A stretch of DNA of 64,000 nucleotides from Blastococcus sp. TML/M2B (GTDB lineage Bacteria > Actinomycetota > Actinomycetes > Mycobacteriales > Geodermatophilaceae), in the NCBI RefSeq assembly GCF_016612865.1, contig NZ_JAENZZ010000002.1, positions 1,240,001-1,304,000 on the forward strand, read 5' to 3'. A program made the position numbers and the translations under genes. This document shows, one piece after another, positions 1-8,107 of this stretch. Below the pieces are notes generated by a model. That model saw nothing but the letters and a program-made list of their open reading frames with translations, searched no databases and had not been told where the DNA came from. Numbering within the stretch: the first letter of the stretch is position 1; every line of letters starts with the position of its first letter.

Positions 1-2
1 CG

Positions 3-698
3 CCAAGGTCCCAGGAGCGGGTCGCCCGCCTCGACGCCGAGTCCCAGGCCCGCCGGGCGAAGGTCGAGGAGGACTTCGACATCGCCCAGCGCGCCCGTCG
101 CGCCGAGGCCGCCCGGGTCGAGGAGGAGCGCGAGCGCGTCTCCACCCAGGCCGCCCGCCAGCGGGTCGCCGCGGCCGAGCAGCACGCCGCCGCGCTGGTC
201 GCCGACGCCGAGGCGAAGGCCGAGTCCATCCGGGGCGTCCGCGACGAGCTCACCAGCCGGCTGGTCCACGCCCGCAAGCTGCTGGACAACCTGCCCGACC
301 TCGGCGACCGCCCCGAGCAGCCGGCGGCGCCCTCGTCGTCCGCTCCCGCTGCTGCGGCCGCGCGCGCCGAGGCGCCGGCTCCGGCTGCTGCGGAGACCGA
401 CGTCACGGAGACCGACACCCCGGCGACCGGCGCCCCCGAGACCTCGGCCGAGCAGGCCCCGGCCGAGGAGGCCACGCGGGCGCAGGACGCGCAGCGCCCC
501 CAGGCCGCCCCGCGCCCCCAGCCGACCCCGCGGACGACGCCGGCCCCGGCCGCCGAGCAGACCGCGCCGGCCCAGCCCGCGCAGGCCGCGCCGCAGCCGG
601 CCACCCGTCAGCTGCCGCTGCCGCCGCGCCCGTCCGGCGCCACCGCCGCCCCGGCCACGCAGTCCATCGACGCACCCGTCACCCAGGGCCGTCCCTGA
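3..698 (+). CDS. Coiled-coil Ala/Glu/Arg-rich protein, C-terminal part (5' end outside window)
   Basis: The frame is open from the first base to a TGA at 696-698; the start lies upstream of the window. The first ~95 visible residues are a charged heptad-like helix rich in Ala, Glu, Arg and Gln, as in DivIVA-like or other cytoskeletal/scaffold coiled coils. It contains a short A-D-A-E-A-K-A-E stretch and ends near L-L-D-N-L-P-D-L. From about residue 100 the sequence becomes a disordered Pro/Ala/Thr-rich tail. No catalytic motif or membrane segment is visible. Its stop overlaps the putative CTG start of the sortase gene by 4 nt (CTGA), suggesting co-translation. I do not recognise the family; a structural or cell-envelope scaffold role is only inference. 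Confidence 0.7.
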   Translation, partial: PRSQERVARLDAESQARRAKVEEDFDIAQRARRAEAARVEEERERVSTQAARQRVAAAEQHAAALVADAEAKAESIRGVRDELTSRLVHARKLLDNLPDLGDRPEQPAAPSSSAPAAAAARAEAPAPAAAETDVTETDTPATGAPETSAEQAPAEEATRAQDAQRPQAAPRPQPTPRTTPAPAAEQTAPAQPAQAAPQPATRQLPLPPRPSGATAAPATQSIDAPVTQGRP

Positions 699-1957
699 CG
701 GCTGCGGGGCGGCTGCCGGCGGCGCTGCTCGCCGGCCTGCTGGGGGCCGTGCTGCTGCTCGCCGGGGCGCCGCACGCCCGAGCGGCCGGTGACGACGGCC
801 GGCTGAGGATCGCGCACCTCTCCCCCGACTCGCCCGCCGTCGACGTCGCCCTGACGCCGGTGGACGGCGAAGGCCCCGCCGTCGATCCCGGCACGGACGT
901 CGCCGGCGGCCTGACCTACGGCGACGTCGGCGGCTACGCGGACCTGCCGCCAGGCAGCTACGCGGTCAGCGTGCGGGCCGCGGGCTCCCCGGCGACCGCG
1001 CCACCGGCGCTCTCCACCCGCGTCGACCTGCCCGCCGGCGGTGCCACGACGCTCGCGCTCTGGGGCCGGTTCGCCGATCTCTCGCTGGCCCCGCTGACCG
1101 ACGACCTCGCCGCGCCCGGGAACGGGGCGGCCCGCGTGCGGGTCGTCACGGCGGCCGCGGGGGCACCGGAGCTGGACGTCGCGGTGGACGGCGGGCCGGA
1201 GCTCGCCGTCGGGCTGCGCTTCCCCGCCGCCTCCGGCTGGACGAGCGTCCCCGGCGGCCCGGGCACGCTGCGGTTGCGCACCGCCGGGACGGAGACCCGC
1301 GTGCCGGTCGACGTCGTCCCGGGCACGGTGGTGACGCTGCTCGTGCTCGACACCCCCGCCGGCGGGCTCGCCGTCCGGCCGGTCGTCGACGCGACCGCCG
1401 CCGCGGTGGTGCCGACCGGCGGTGTCGAGGCCGGTGGCTCCGGCAGCTGGCCGGCCCGCCTGCCGCGGCTCGCCGCGGCGCTCGCGGCGGTCGCGCCCGC
1501 ACCGGCGCCGCAGGCGGCCGCGCCGGTGCGCATCCGGGCCGACGCGGCCGGCCTCGACGCCGCCGTGGCCGGCACCGGCCTGGACCGCGCCGGCGCGCTC
1601 GCTGTGCCGGCGGACCCGGCCCTCGCCGGCTGGTACGCCGCGGGACCCGCGCCGGGCCTCCCCGGTCCGGCGGTGCTCGCGGGGCACGTGGACTGGGCCG
1701 GGCGGCCCGCCGTCTTCGCGGGGTTGCACCGGCTCGCGCCCGGCGACGAGGTCGTCGTCGACCGCGCCGACGGCACCAGCGCGCGGTTCGCCGTCGACCG
1801 CGTGCTCCGGGCGCCGAAGAAAGCCTTCCCGACGGCCGTCGTCCACGGGCCGACCTCCGGCGCCGAGCTCCGGCTGATCACCTGCGGCGGCGCGTTCGAC
1901 CGCGCCACGGGCAGCTACGCCGACAACGTGGTGGTGTTCGCCCGGCTGGTCGGCTAG
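695..1957 (+). CDS. Secreted DUF4397 / class F sortase fusion protein
   Basis: About 420 residues if translation starts at the CTG that overlaps the upstream TGA. The order is a signal peptide (one Arg, then a Leu/Ala core ending A-R-A-A), a DUF4397 beta domain beginning R-I-A-H-L-S-P-D (about residues 35-235), a Pro/Ala linker, and a C-terminal class F sortase domain. The sortase has its His in A-G-H-V-D-W (about 331) and catalytic Cys in L-I-T-C-G-G (about 397). Sortases are transpeptidases or hydrolases acting on cell-wall proteins outside the membrane; class F enzymes are typical of actinobacteria, and the substrate here is unknown. The only canonical in-frame start is GTG 749, which would cut the signal peptide to a stub, so I prefer CTG 695 with an AGGG purine tract at 685-688. 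Its TAG shares CTAG with the opposing gene's TAG. Confidence 0.85.
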   Translation: MTAAGRLPAALLAGLLGAVLLLAGAPHARAAGDDGRLRIAHLSPDSPAVDVALTPVDGEGPAVDPGTDVAGGLTYGDVGGYADLPPGSYAVSVRAAGSPATAPPALSTRVDLPAGGATTLALWGRFADLSLAPLTDDLAAPGNGAARVRVVTAAAGAPELDVAVDGGPELAVGLRFPAASGWTSVPGGPGTLRLRTAGTETRVPVDVVPGTVVTLLVLDTPAGGLAVRPVVDATAAAVVPTGGVEAGGSGSWPARLPRLAAALAAVAPAPAPQAAAPVRIRADAAGLDAAVAGTGLDRAGALAVPADPALAGWYAAGPAPGLPGPAVLAGHVDWAGRPAVFAGLHRLAPGDEVVVDRADGTSARFAVDRVLRAPKKAFPTAVVHGPTSGAELRLITCGGAFDRATGSYADNVVVFARLVG

Positions 1958-2259
1958 CGGCGCCGGTCGCGGGCCCGCCAGCAGGCGGTGTGCCAGTGCC
2001 GCCGCAGGTCCGCCGCCGAGTCGGTGTCCCACGGCTCCAGGTCGGAGTCGCGGGCGTAGGCGGGCCAGGTGACCACGTGCGGCGTCCCCGGGCGGATCTC
2101 CTGGTCGCAGCTGGGGCAGCGGTAGGTCTTGCCGGTGCTCGACCCGGTCAGGGGCCGGACCACCCAGTCGCCGTCGCCGGCCTCCTCGACCGGCTCAGCG
2201 CGACGGCCCGCCCCCCGGTCCGAGGACCGGGGGGCGGGCCGTGGGCGCCTGCGGGGCAA
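1954..2259 (-). CDS. Small actinobacterial zinc-ribbon protein (often mislabelled ATP/GTP-binding protein)
   Basis: 101 residues. The conserved core is Y-R-C-P-S-C-D-Q-E-I, then P-H-V-V-T-W, then H-W-H-T-A-C-W near the C-terminus, giving C-x2-C plus His/Cys ligands likely to bind zinc. Streptomyces and other actinobacteria carry small proteins with this core and an M-x-R-R-R-like basic N-terminus, many annotated as ATP/GTP-binding without evidence. The start at 2259 lies 3 nt after the stop of the dehydrogenase gene. It is uncertain because a perfect 19-bp inverted repeat (2203-2242) would then sit inside codons about 7-19. If that hairpin is really the terminator of the upstream gene, translation of this protein must begin further in. 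Function unknown. Confidence 0.75.
   Translation of the reverse strand: MPRRRPRPAPRSSDRGAGRRAEPVEEAGDGDWVVRPLTGSSTGKTYRCPSCDQEIRPGTPHVVTWPAYARDSDLEPWDTDSAADLRRHWHTACWRARDRRR
2203..2242. terminator. Perfect 19-bp GC hairpin, likely terminator of the 3-hydroxyacyl-CoA dehydrogenase gene
   Basis: Bases 2203-2221 are exactly complementary to 2224-2242, with a 2-nt centre (GA). No U-tract follows, so this is the L-shaped hairpin type common in actinobacteria. It sits 21-60 nt past the dehydrogenase stop but inside the annotated start of the next gene. Confidence 0.6.
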
Positions 2260-2262
2260 CTG

Positions 2263-4020
2263 TCAGCGGCGGGCGTAGTCGTGGAAGCCACGACCGGTCT
2301 TGCGGCCCAGGTAGCCGGCGGTCACGAGCTGCTCGAGCAGCGGGGCCGGCGCGAGCGCCGGGTCGCGGAACTCGGTGTGCAGCTCCTGCTCGATGGCCAG
2401 CGACACGTCGTTGCCGACGACGTCGAGGAGCTCGAAGGGCCCCATCGGGTAGCCCAGACCCGCCTTGACCGCGGTGTCGATGTCGGTCTTCGAGGCGTAG
2501 TGCGCCGCCAGCATGCTCACCGCGTCGTTCAGGTACGGGAAGAGCAGCGCGTTCACGATGAAGCCGGCCCGGTCGTTGCAGGAGACGGCGACCTTCTTGA
2601 GCTTCGCCGTGACCGCGTGCACCGTGGCGGCGACGTCGGGAGCGGTGGAGACGGTGGAGACCACCTCGACCAGCTTCATGACCGTGGCGGGGTTGAAGAA
2701 GTGCATGCCGACGACGTCGGCCGGGCGGCCGCTGGCCAGCGCGCACTTGATGACCGGCAGGCTGGAGGTCGTGGTGGCGAGCACCGCGCCCGGCTTGGCG
2801 ATCCGGCCCAGGTCGGCGAAGAGCGCCTCCTTGACCGGCAGCGACTCGATGACCGCCTCGATGACCAGGTCGACGTCGCCCAGCGCCTCGACCGAGCTGG
2901 CGCCGGTGACGCGGCCGAGCACCTCGTCGCGCACGGACTGCTCGAGGCGGCCGCGCTCGACCTGCTTGTCCAGCGACTTGGCCAGCGCCTTCTCGACGCC
3001 GGCGACCTTCTCGTCCGAGCGCGCGATGAAGGTGACGTCGTACCCGGCCTTGGCGACGACCTCGATGATGCCGGTGGCCATCGTGCCCGAGCCGACGACG
3101 CCGACGGTCTGCACGGGGCGGGCGCCCTCGGCGGCCCCGCCGGGGGTCGGGGTGGCGGCGTCGGCGACGACCTCGCCGGAGCCGGCCTCGGCGTAGGTGT
3201 AGAAGCCGCGGCCGGACTTCCGGCCGAGCAGGCCGGCGGTGCGCATCTGCTTGAGGACCGGGCTGGGCGCGTGCAGCCGCTTGCCCGAGACCGCGTGCAG
3301 CGCGTCGAGCACGTCGTAGGCGGTGTCGACGCCGATGAGGTCGAGGACCTGCAGCGGGCCCATGGGCAGGCCGCAGCCGAACCGCATGGCGGCGTCGATG
3401 TCCTCGCGGCTGGCGTAGCCGTTCTCGAACATGGAGACGGCGTGGTTGAGGTAGCCGAACAGCAGCGCGTCGGTGATGAACCCGGGGTTGTCGCCCACGG
3501 TCACCGCGACCTTGCCGGCCTTCTCGACCAGCGCGACGGCGTCCTCGACCACGGACGGGTCGGTGACGGCGGTGCGGACGACCTGGACCAGCGTCGCCGT
3601 CGGCACCGCGGTGGACACGTGCAGCCCGATGACCTTGCTCGGGCGGCCGGTGCCGACCGCGAGCTCGGTGACCGAGAGGCTCGAGGTGTTGGTGGCCAGG
3701 ATCGTGTCCGGGCCGGTGACCTTGTCCAGCTGGGCGAAGATCTCCGCCTTCAGCGCGAGCCGCTCGGGCACGGCCTCGACGACCAGCTCGGCCCCGGCGA
3801 GGTCCTCCAGCGAGGTGCTGTAGCGGATCCGGCCGAGCGCGGCGTCGTCCGCCTCGCCGGCGGCGATCGAGCGCTCGATCGCGGCGCGGCCGCGCGCGGC
3901 CGCCTCGTCGCTGACCTCGACGGCGGTGACCGACAGGCCCGCCCGGGCGAATGCTTCCGCGATGGCGGCACCCGCGGTGCCCAGCCCCACGATGCCGACC
4001 TCGTTCAATTCCCTGGCCAC
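2263..4020 (-). CDS. 3-hydroxyacyl-CoA dehydrogenase, two tandem HBD domains
   Basis: About 585 residues: two complete copies of the ~285-residue 3-hydroxybutyryl-CoA dehydrogenase fold. Each begins with a Rossmann motif, G-I-V-G-L-G-T-A-G near residue 10 and G-V-V-G-S-G-T-M near 305, and each ends in a C-terminal dimerisation domain. Each domain ends G-R-G-F-x-x-Y. The second copy has the canonical catalytic M-H-F-F-N-P; the first has L-H-V-S-T-A at that place, keeping the His but losing F-F-N-P. The family oxidises (S)-3-hydroxyacyl-CoA with NAD+ in beta-oxidation or butyrate-type pathways. I chose GTG 4020 because GGAGGG lies about 8 nt upstream; the longer frame to 4068 lacks such a site. 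A hydratase (7319-8089) is nearby but there is no thiolase. Substrate chain length cannot be read. Confidence 0.85.
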   Translation of the reverse strand: MARELNEVGIVGLGTAGAAIAEAFARAGLSVTAVEVSDEAAARGRAAIERSIAAGEADDAALGRIRYSTSLEDLAGAELVVEAVPERLALKAEIFAQLDKVTGPDTILATNTSSLSVTELAVGTGRPSKVIGLHVSTAVPTATLVQVVRTAVTDPSVVEDAVALVEKAGKVAVTVGDNPGFITDALLFGYLNHAVSMFENGYASREDIDAAMRFGCGLPMGPLQVLDLIGVDTAYDVLDALHAVSGKRLHAPSPVLKQMRTAGLLGRKSGRGFYTYAEAGSGEVVADAATPTPGGAAEGARPVQTVGVVGSGTMATGIIEVVAKAGYDVTFIARSDEKVAGVEKALAKSLDKQVERGRLEQSVRDEVLGRVTGASSVEALGDVDLVIEAVIESLPVKEALFADLGRIAKPGAVLATTTSSLPVIKCALASGRPADVVGMHFFNPATVMKLVEVVSTVSTAPDVAATVHAVTAKLKKVAVSCNDRAGFIVNALLFPYLNDAVSMLAAHYASKTDIDTAVKAGLGYPMGPFELLDVVGNDVSLAIEQELHTEFRDPALAPAPLLEQLVTAGYLGRKTGRGFHDYARR

Positions 4021-4093
4021 GCTGCCATCCCTCCACCGTCGGTGATCGGTGGGCAGTCTCTCATCCACCGATCCGCCGACCGGAGGCCACCGC

Positions 4094-4765
4094 TCAGAAC
4101 AGCCGCTGGGTGGGGTCGTCGGTGCCCTTGAGGACGGCGTAGTCGACGGTGACGCAGTCGATGCCCCTGTCCGTGGCCAGCACCCTGGCCTGCGGCTTGA
4201 TCTCCTGGGCGGCGAAGACGCCCTTCACGGGGGCGAGCAGCGGATCGCGGTTGAGCAGCTCCAGGTAGCGGGTCAGCTGCTCGACGCCGTCGATCTCGCC
4301 GCGGCGCTTGATCTCCACCGCCACCGTCGTCCCCGTGGCGTCGCGGCAGAGCAGGTCCACCGGGCCGATCGCGGTCGGGTACTCGCGGCGCACCAGCGAC
4401 CAGCCCGCGCCGAAGGTCTCCACGTGCAGGGCCAGCAGCCGCTGCAGCTCGGCCTCCACGCCGTCCTTCTGCAGGCCGGGGTCGACGCCGAGGTCGTGCG
4501 CGTGGTCGTGCTCGACGGCCTCGATGGTGATGATCAGCTGCTCGCCGGCCTTGTTGGTGACCGTCCAGGTGCCGCTGCCGTCGACGAGCTCGTCGCGCAG
4601 CGTGCAGGGCGGGGTCATCCAGTTCAGCGGCTTGTAGGCGCGGTCGTCGGCGTGGATGGACACCGAGCCGTCCGCCTTCACCAGCAGCAGGCGGGTGGCC
4701 ATCGGCAGGTGGGCGGTGAGCCGCCCGATGTAGTCGACGGAACAGCGGGCAATGACCAGGCGCAC
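4094..4765 (-). CDS. nucS: Endonuclease NucS (EndoMS), non-canonical mismatch repair
   Basis: 223 residues, the usual actinobacterial length. The N-terminal DNA-binding half begins V-R-L-V-I-A-R-C. The C-terminal nuclease half has the PD-(D/E)xK residues D137 (G-P-V-D-L-L), E151 and K153 (V-E-I-K). The last residues Q-R-L-F form a beta-clamp-binding tail. NucS cuts both strands at G-T, G-G and T-T mismatches and replaces MutS/MutL in most actinobacteria and many archaea. Start GTG 4765 matches the family N-terminus; a longer frame upstream is Arg-rich noise. A TACCGT hexamer (4774-4779) ends 8 nt before the start, the leaderless arrangement. It lies divergent from the lipoprotein gene and upstream of the dehydrogenase on the other side. 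Confidence 0.95.
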   Translation of the reverse strand: MRLVIARCSVDYIGRLTAHLPMATRLLLVKADGSVSIHADDRAYKPLNWMTPPCTLRDELVDGSGTWTVTNKAGEQLIITIEAVEHDHAHDLGVDPGLQKDGVEAELQRLLALHVETFGAGWSLVRREYPTAIGPVDLLCRDATGTTVAVEIKRRGEIDGVEQLTRYLELLNRDPLLAPVKGVFAAQEIKPQARVLATDRGIDCVTVDYAVLKGTDDPTQRLF

Positions 4766-4830
4766 GGGCGCCGACGGTACCCGGCGCAGCAACGGCCCCG
4801 GCGGCCCCGCCGTCCTGGGAACATGCCGGC

Positions 4831-5713
4831 GTGGCCCCTGTGCGCGCCGTCGCCGTCCTGCTGCTGCTGGCGCTCGCCGCCTGCGCCGAGCCCTCCCCCG
4901 TCGGCAGCCGGCCGCCCGACGCCGTTCCGCCACGGGCGCAGCTTCCCGCAGATCCCGGGGCGCTGGTGCTCCGCGTCGAGCAGGTGGGCATGTTCACGAC
5001 GCCGCAGGCGCTCGCCGCCCGGCTCCCGGTGGTCAGCGTCTACTCCGACGGACGGGTGGTCCTCCAGGGTCCGGTGGCGACCATCTGGCCGGCCTTCGCC
5101 TGGCCGAACGTCCAGGTGCTGGACGTCGGAGCCGTCGGAGTGCAGGAGCTGGCCGACCGGGCGCTGGCGGCCGGGGTGGCCGAGCAGGCCGACCTGGGCG
5201 TCCCGCCGCTGGCCGACGTCGGCTCCACCCGGTTCACGCTGGGCACGGCCTCGGGGACGCACGTCCGGGAGGTCTACGCCCTCCAGGGGTCCGCCGCGAT
5301 GACCGGCAGTGGTCTCACCGCGGACCAGGTGACGGCCCGCGAGCGCCTCCAGGAGTTCGTCACCGAGCTCTCCAACCTGGTGTCCGCAGGCACCCCCGAG
5401 GAGGTCCCGCGACCCTGGACCCCGGCTGCGGTGGCCGCCGTCGCCCAGCCGTGGACGGCGTCCGAGGAGGACGTCGCCCAGGGCTGGTCTCCCGAGCCCG
5501 TGCCGTGTGCCGGGCCCGCCGTTGCCCGGGGAGCCGATCGGTCCGGGCATCAGCTGCGTCGTCGCGACCGGGGAGGTCGCGGGCGACGTCATCGCGGCCG
5601 CACGGGACGCGAACGTGCTCACGCCGTGGGCCACCCCCGACGGTGCCCTGTGGTCGGTGGCGTTCCGACCGCTGCTGCCCGACGAGACCGGCTGCGCCGA
5701 CCTGACCGGCTGA
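4831..5713 (+). CDS. Putative lipoprotein, broken by one frameshift near 5513
   Basis: Starts at GTG 4831 with a clear lipoprotein signal: V-R-A-V-A-V then a Leu/Ala core and the lipobox L-A-A-C (Cys about residue 18). The first frame reads well to P-V-P-C-A-G at about 5514; the next frame continues sensibly with P-P-L-P-G-E-P-I-G and ends C-A-D-L-T-G at the TGA 5711-5713. Removing one G from the run 5512-5514 joins them into a protein of about 293 residues. No known domain is recognised; paired Cys late in the protein may form a disulphide. It faces the symporter gene convergently across a long inverted repeat. The frameshift belongs to the 500-nt-phased set and is probably not real. Confidence 0.7.
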
Positions 5714-5720
5714 CGACCTC

Positions 5721-5783
5721 GTTGATCATCGTCATCCGGTGGCCCGACATTCCGACGGGCGCAGCCGGATGACGATGATCAAC
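5721..5783. repeat. Perfect 19-bp inverted repeat between convergent genes (bidirectional terminator or dispersed palindrome)
   Basis: Bases 5721-5739 are exactly complementary to 5765-5783, with a 25-nt spacer. The arm (GTTGATCATCGTCATCCGG) is markedly AT-richer than its surroundings. It lies 7 nt past the lipoprotein stop and 5 nt before the symporter stop, so it can terminate both. The composition and long arms suggest a mobile or repeated palindromic element; copies elsewhere cannot be checked here. Confidence 0.75.
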
Positions 5784-5788
5784 AGGGG

Positions 5789-7147
5789 TCAGGCCGTGGC
5801 GGGCTGCCGCAGGTCGGCGTCCACGCCGCCGTGCTCCTCGGCCGCGGCCAGGGGCTCGACCGGGGAGGTCGCGTTGTACCGCTCGAGGTCGAGGATGCCC
5901 TCGCGCTTGGCCACGATCGTCGGCACCAGCGCCTGGCCCGCGACGTTCACCGCGGTGCGGCCCATGTCGAGGATCGGGTCGATCGCCAGCAGCAGGCCGA
6001 CGCCGGCCAGCGGGAGGCCCAGGGTCGACAGCGTCAGGGTCAGCATCACCACGGCGCCGGTGACGCCGGCCGTGGCGGCCGAGCCGATCACCGAGACCAG
6101 CGCGATGAGCAGGTAGTCGGTGATGCCGAGGTCCACGCCGAAGAACTGGGCCACGAAGATCGCCGCCAGCGCCGGGTAGATCGCGGCGCAGCCGTCCATC
6201 TTCGTCGTCGCGCCCAGAGGCACGGCGAACGAGGCGTAGGACCGCGGGACGCCGAGGTTCTGCTCGGTCACCCGCTCGGTCACCGGCAGCGTGCCGATCG
6301 AGGAGCGGGAGACGAAGGCCAGCTGGATCGCGGGCCACGCCCCGGCGAAGTACCGGACCGGCGAGAGGCCGTGCGACTTGAGCAGCACCGGGTAGACGAC
6401 GAACAGCACGAGGGCCAGGCCCGCGTAGACCGCGCCGGCGAAGACGCCGAGCGAGCCCAGGGAGTCCCAGCCGTAGCTGGCGACGGCGTTGCCGATGAGA
6501 CCGACGGTGCCGATCGGGGCCAGCAGGATGACCCACCACAGCACCTTCTGGACGATCGCCAGGGCGGAGCGGGTGAGGTTGAGGAACGGCTCGGCGGCCG
6601 GGCCGACCTTGAGGATCGCGACGCCGACGGCGGCCGAGATGACGATCAGCTGCAGCACGTTGAACGACAGGCCCACCGAGCCGTCGGCACCGGCGGAGGC
6701 CTGCAGGCCGAGGATGTTGCCGGGCACCAGGCCGGTGAGGAAGTCCCACCACCCGCCGGTCGTGCCGACGTCCTGCGCGGCGGAGGCGTCGACGGAGCTG
6801 TTGCTGCCGGGCTGGGTCAGCAGGCCCAGGCCGATGCCGATCGCGACGGCGATCAGCGCGGTGATGGCGAACCAGAGCAGCGTCTGCGCGGCCAGGCGGG
6901 CGGCGTTGGACACCTGCTTGAGGTTGGCGATCGAGACGATGACCGCGGTGACGATCAGCGCGGGCACCAGCGCCTTGAGCAGCGAGACGAAGCTGCTGCC
7001 GATGGTCTGCAGGGTGCTGGTCAGCCAGTTCGGCGAGCCGTCGGAGACGGTGCCCATCTCGCGGGCGACGAAGCCGAGGGCGACGCCGACCACGAGGGCG
7101 AGGAGGACCTGCGCGCCGAAGGGCACGCGGCGGAGACGAGCGAGCAC
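5789..7147 (-). CDS. Dicarboxylate/amino acid:cation symporter (DAACS family)
   Basis: 452 residues with about eight membrane helices plus the two re-entrant hairpins of the GltP/DctA fold. Visible signatures are S-R-S-S-I-G-T-L-P (hairpin 1), T-K-M-D-G-C (helix 7) and D-M-G-R-T-A-V-N-V-A-G-Q (helix 8). The family takes up C4-dicarboxylates or acidic/other amino acids with Na+ or H+. Compared with the well-studied N-M-D-G-T and N-V-x-G-D signatures, this protein has K-M-D-G-C and N-V-x-G-Q, so two usual Na+-site side chains differ and the coupling ion or substrate may differ too. GTG start at 7147; no clear Shine-Dalgarno. The next 170 nt upstream hold only a weak hairpin. It is a single-gene unit. 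Confidence 0.9.
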   Translation of the reverse strand: MLARLRRVPFGAQVLLALVVGVALGFVAREMGTVSDGSPNWLTSTLQTIGSSFVSLLKALVPALIVTAVIVSIANLKQVSNAARLAAQTLLWFAITALIAVAIGIGLGLLTQPGSNSSVDASAAQDVGTTGGWWDFLTGLVPGNILGLQASAGADGSVGLSFNVLQLIVISAAVGVAILKVGPAAEPFLNLTRSALAIVQKVLWWVILLAPIGTVGLIGNAVASYGWDSLGSLGVFAGAVYAGLALVLFVVYPVLLKSHGLSPVRYFAGAWPAIQLAFVSRSSIGTLPVTERVTEQNLGVPRSYASFAVPLGATTKMDGCAAIYPALAAIFVAQFFGVDLGITDYLLIALVSVIGSAATAGVTGAVVMLTLTLSTLGLPLAGVGLLLAIDPILDMGRTAVNVAGQALVPTIVAKREGILDLERYNATSPVEPLAAAEEHGGVDADLRQPATA

Positions 7148-7318
7148 GAGGGATACCGATCTACGGGAGGGAGGAGGACGCGGGAGCTGCGGGCGTCAAC
7201 AGCTCGCCGTCGTCATCCGCCCGTAGTCGAGGGCGCGCCTGCGCGTCAGGCCCCACACGTTGTGCACGGAGGGTCAAGGCCTGCGGCGGCGCGGCCATGC
7301 CCGCCTGTGCGCAGGGTC

Positions 7319-8089
7319 TCAGTCGGTCCAGACGGGCGGGCGCTTCTCGAGGAACGAGGCCATCCCCTCGCGCGCGCCGGGGATCTGGCTGGCGGCGGCC
7401 ATGACCTCGACGGCGGTGTCGTAGGCGTCTCGCTCGGGGCGGTCCAGCTGGGCGTACATCGTCTGCTTGCCCCACGCCTTGCTGGCCCGGGAGCCGCGCG
7501 TGGCCCGCGCCATCAGCTCGTCGACGGCGGCGTCCAGGTCCTCGTCGGGCACCACCCGGTTGACCAGGCCCCAGTCCAGCGCCGTCCGTGCGTCGATGAC
7601 GTCGCCGGTCAGCGCCAGCTCCATCGCCCGCTTGCGGCCGACGTTGCGGGCGATGGCCACCATCGGCGTGTGGCAGAACCAGCCGCCCTTGCCGCCGGGG
7701 GCGGCGAACCCGGCCGACTCCGCAGCGACGGCGAGGTCGCAGGACGCGACCAGCTGGCAGCCCGCGGCGGTGGCCAGCGCGTGGACCCGCGCCAGCACGA
7801 CCTGCGGGACGTCCTGGAGGGTCTGCATCAGCTCGGTGCAGAGCTTCAGCAGGCTGCGCACCTCCGGCAGCGGCCGGCCGGACACGTCGGCGAAGTCGTG
7901 CCCGGCGCTGAACACCGGCCCCTCGGCGGCGAGGACGATCCCGGCGGCGTCGCTCTCCCCCGCCGTCGTGACCGCACCCAGCAGCTGGGTCAGGTGCTCG
8001 CGCGAGAGGGCGTTCCGGCGCGCCGCCCGCACCATCGTGATGCGGACGACGTCGCCGTCGCGTTCGATCCGGGGTGCGCCGTCAGCCAT
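7319..8089 (-). CDS. Enoyl-CoA hydratase/isomerase family protein
   Basis: 256 residues, full length for the crotonase fold. The oxyanion-hole segment is F-S-A-G-H-D-F (about 67) and the second conserved turn is A-T-A-A-G-C-Q-L-V (about 112). The region G-G-K-G-G-W-F-C-H-T-P resembles the ECHDC3-like branch rather than short-chain hydratases. The canonical catalytic Glu pair is not evident: the turn has Cys-Gln and the following strand Gly-Gly-Trp. So hydration of enoyl-CoA is plausible but not assured. ATG 8089 is preceded by TAGCGT (minus strand, 8096-8101) with a 6-nt gap and no Shine-Dalgarno, suggesting a leaderless transcript. The meaA-type gene lies 18 nt upstream on the same strand. 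Confidence 0.85.
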   Translation of the reverse strand: MADGAPRIERDGDVVRITMVRAARRNALSREHLTQLLGAVTTAGESDAAGIVLAAEGPVFSAGHDFADVSGRPLPEVRSLLKLCTELMQTLQDVPQVVLARVHALATAAGCQLVASCDLAVAAESAGFAAPGGKGGWFCHTPMVAIARNVGRKRAMELALTGDVIDARTALDWGLVNRVVPDEDLDAAVDELMARATRGSRASKAWGKQTMYAQLDRPERDAYDTAVEVMAAASQIPGAREGMASFLEKRPPVWTD

Positions 8090-8107
8090 GGACCGACGCT
8101 AGACCGA

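Noticed and set aside
608-2032. Long minus-strand open frame opposite the sortase gene
   Set aside because: Arg/Gly-rich low-complexity translation opposite a gene with clear family motifs; it is a shadow of GC-rich codon use.
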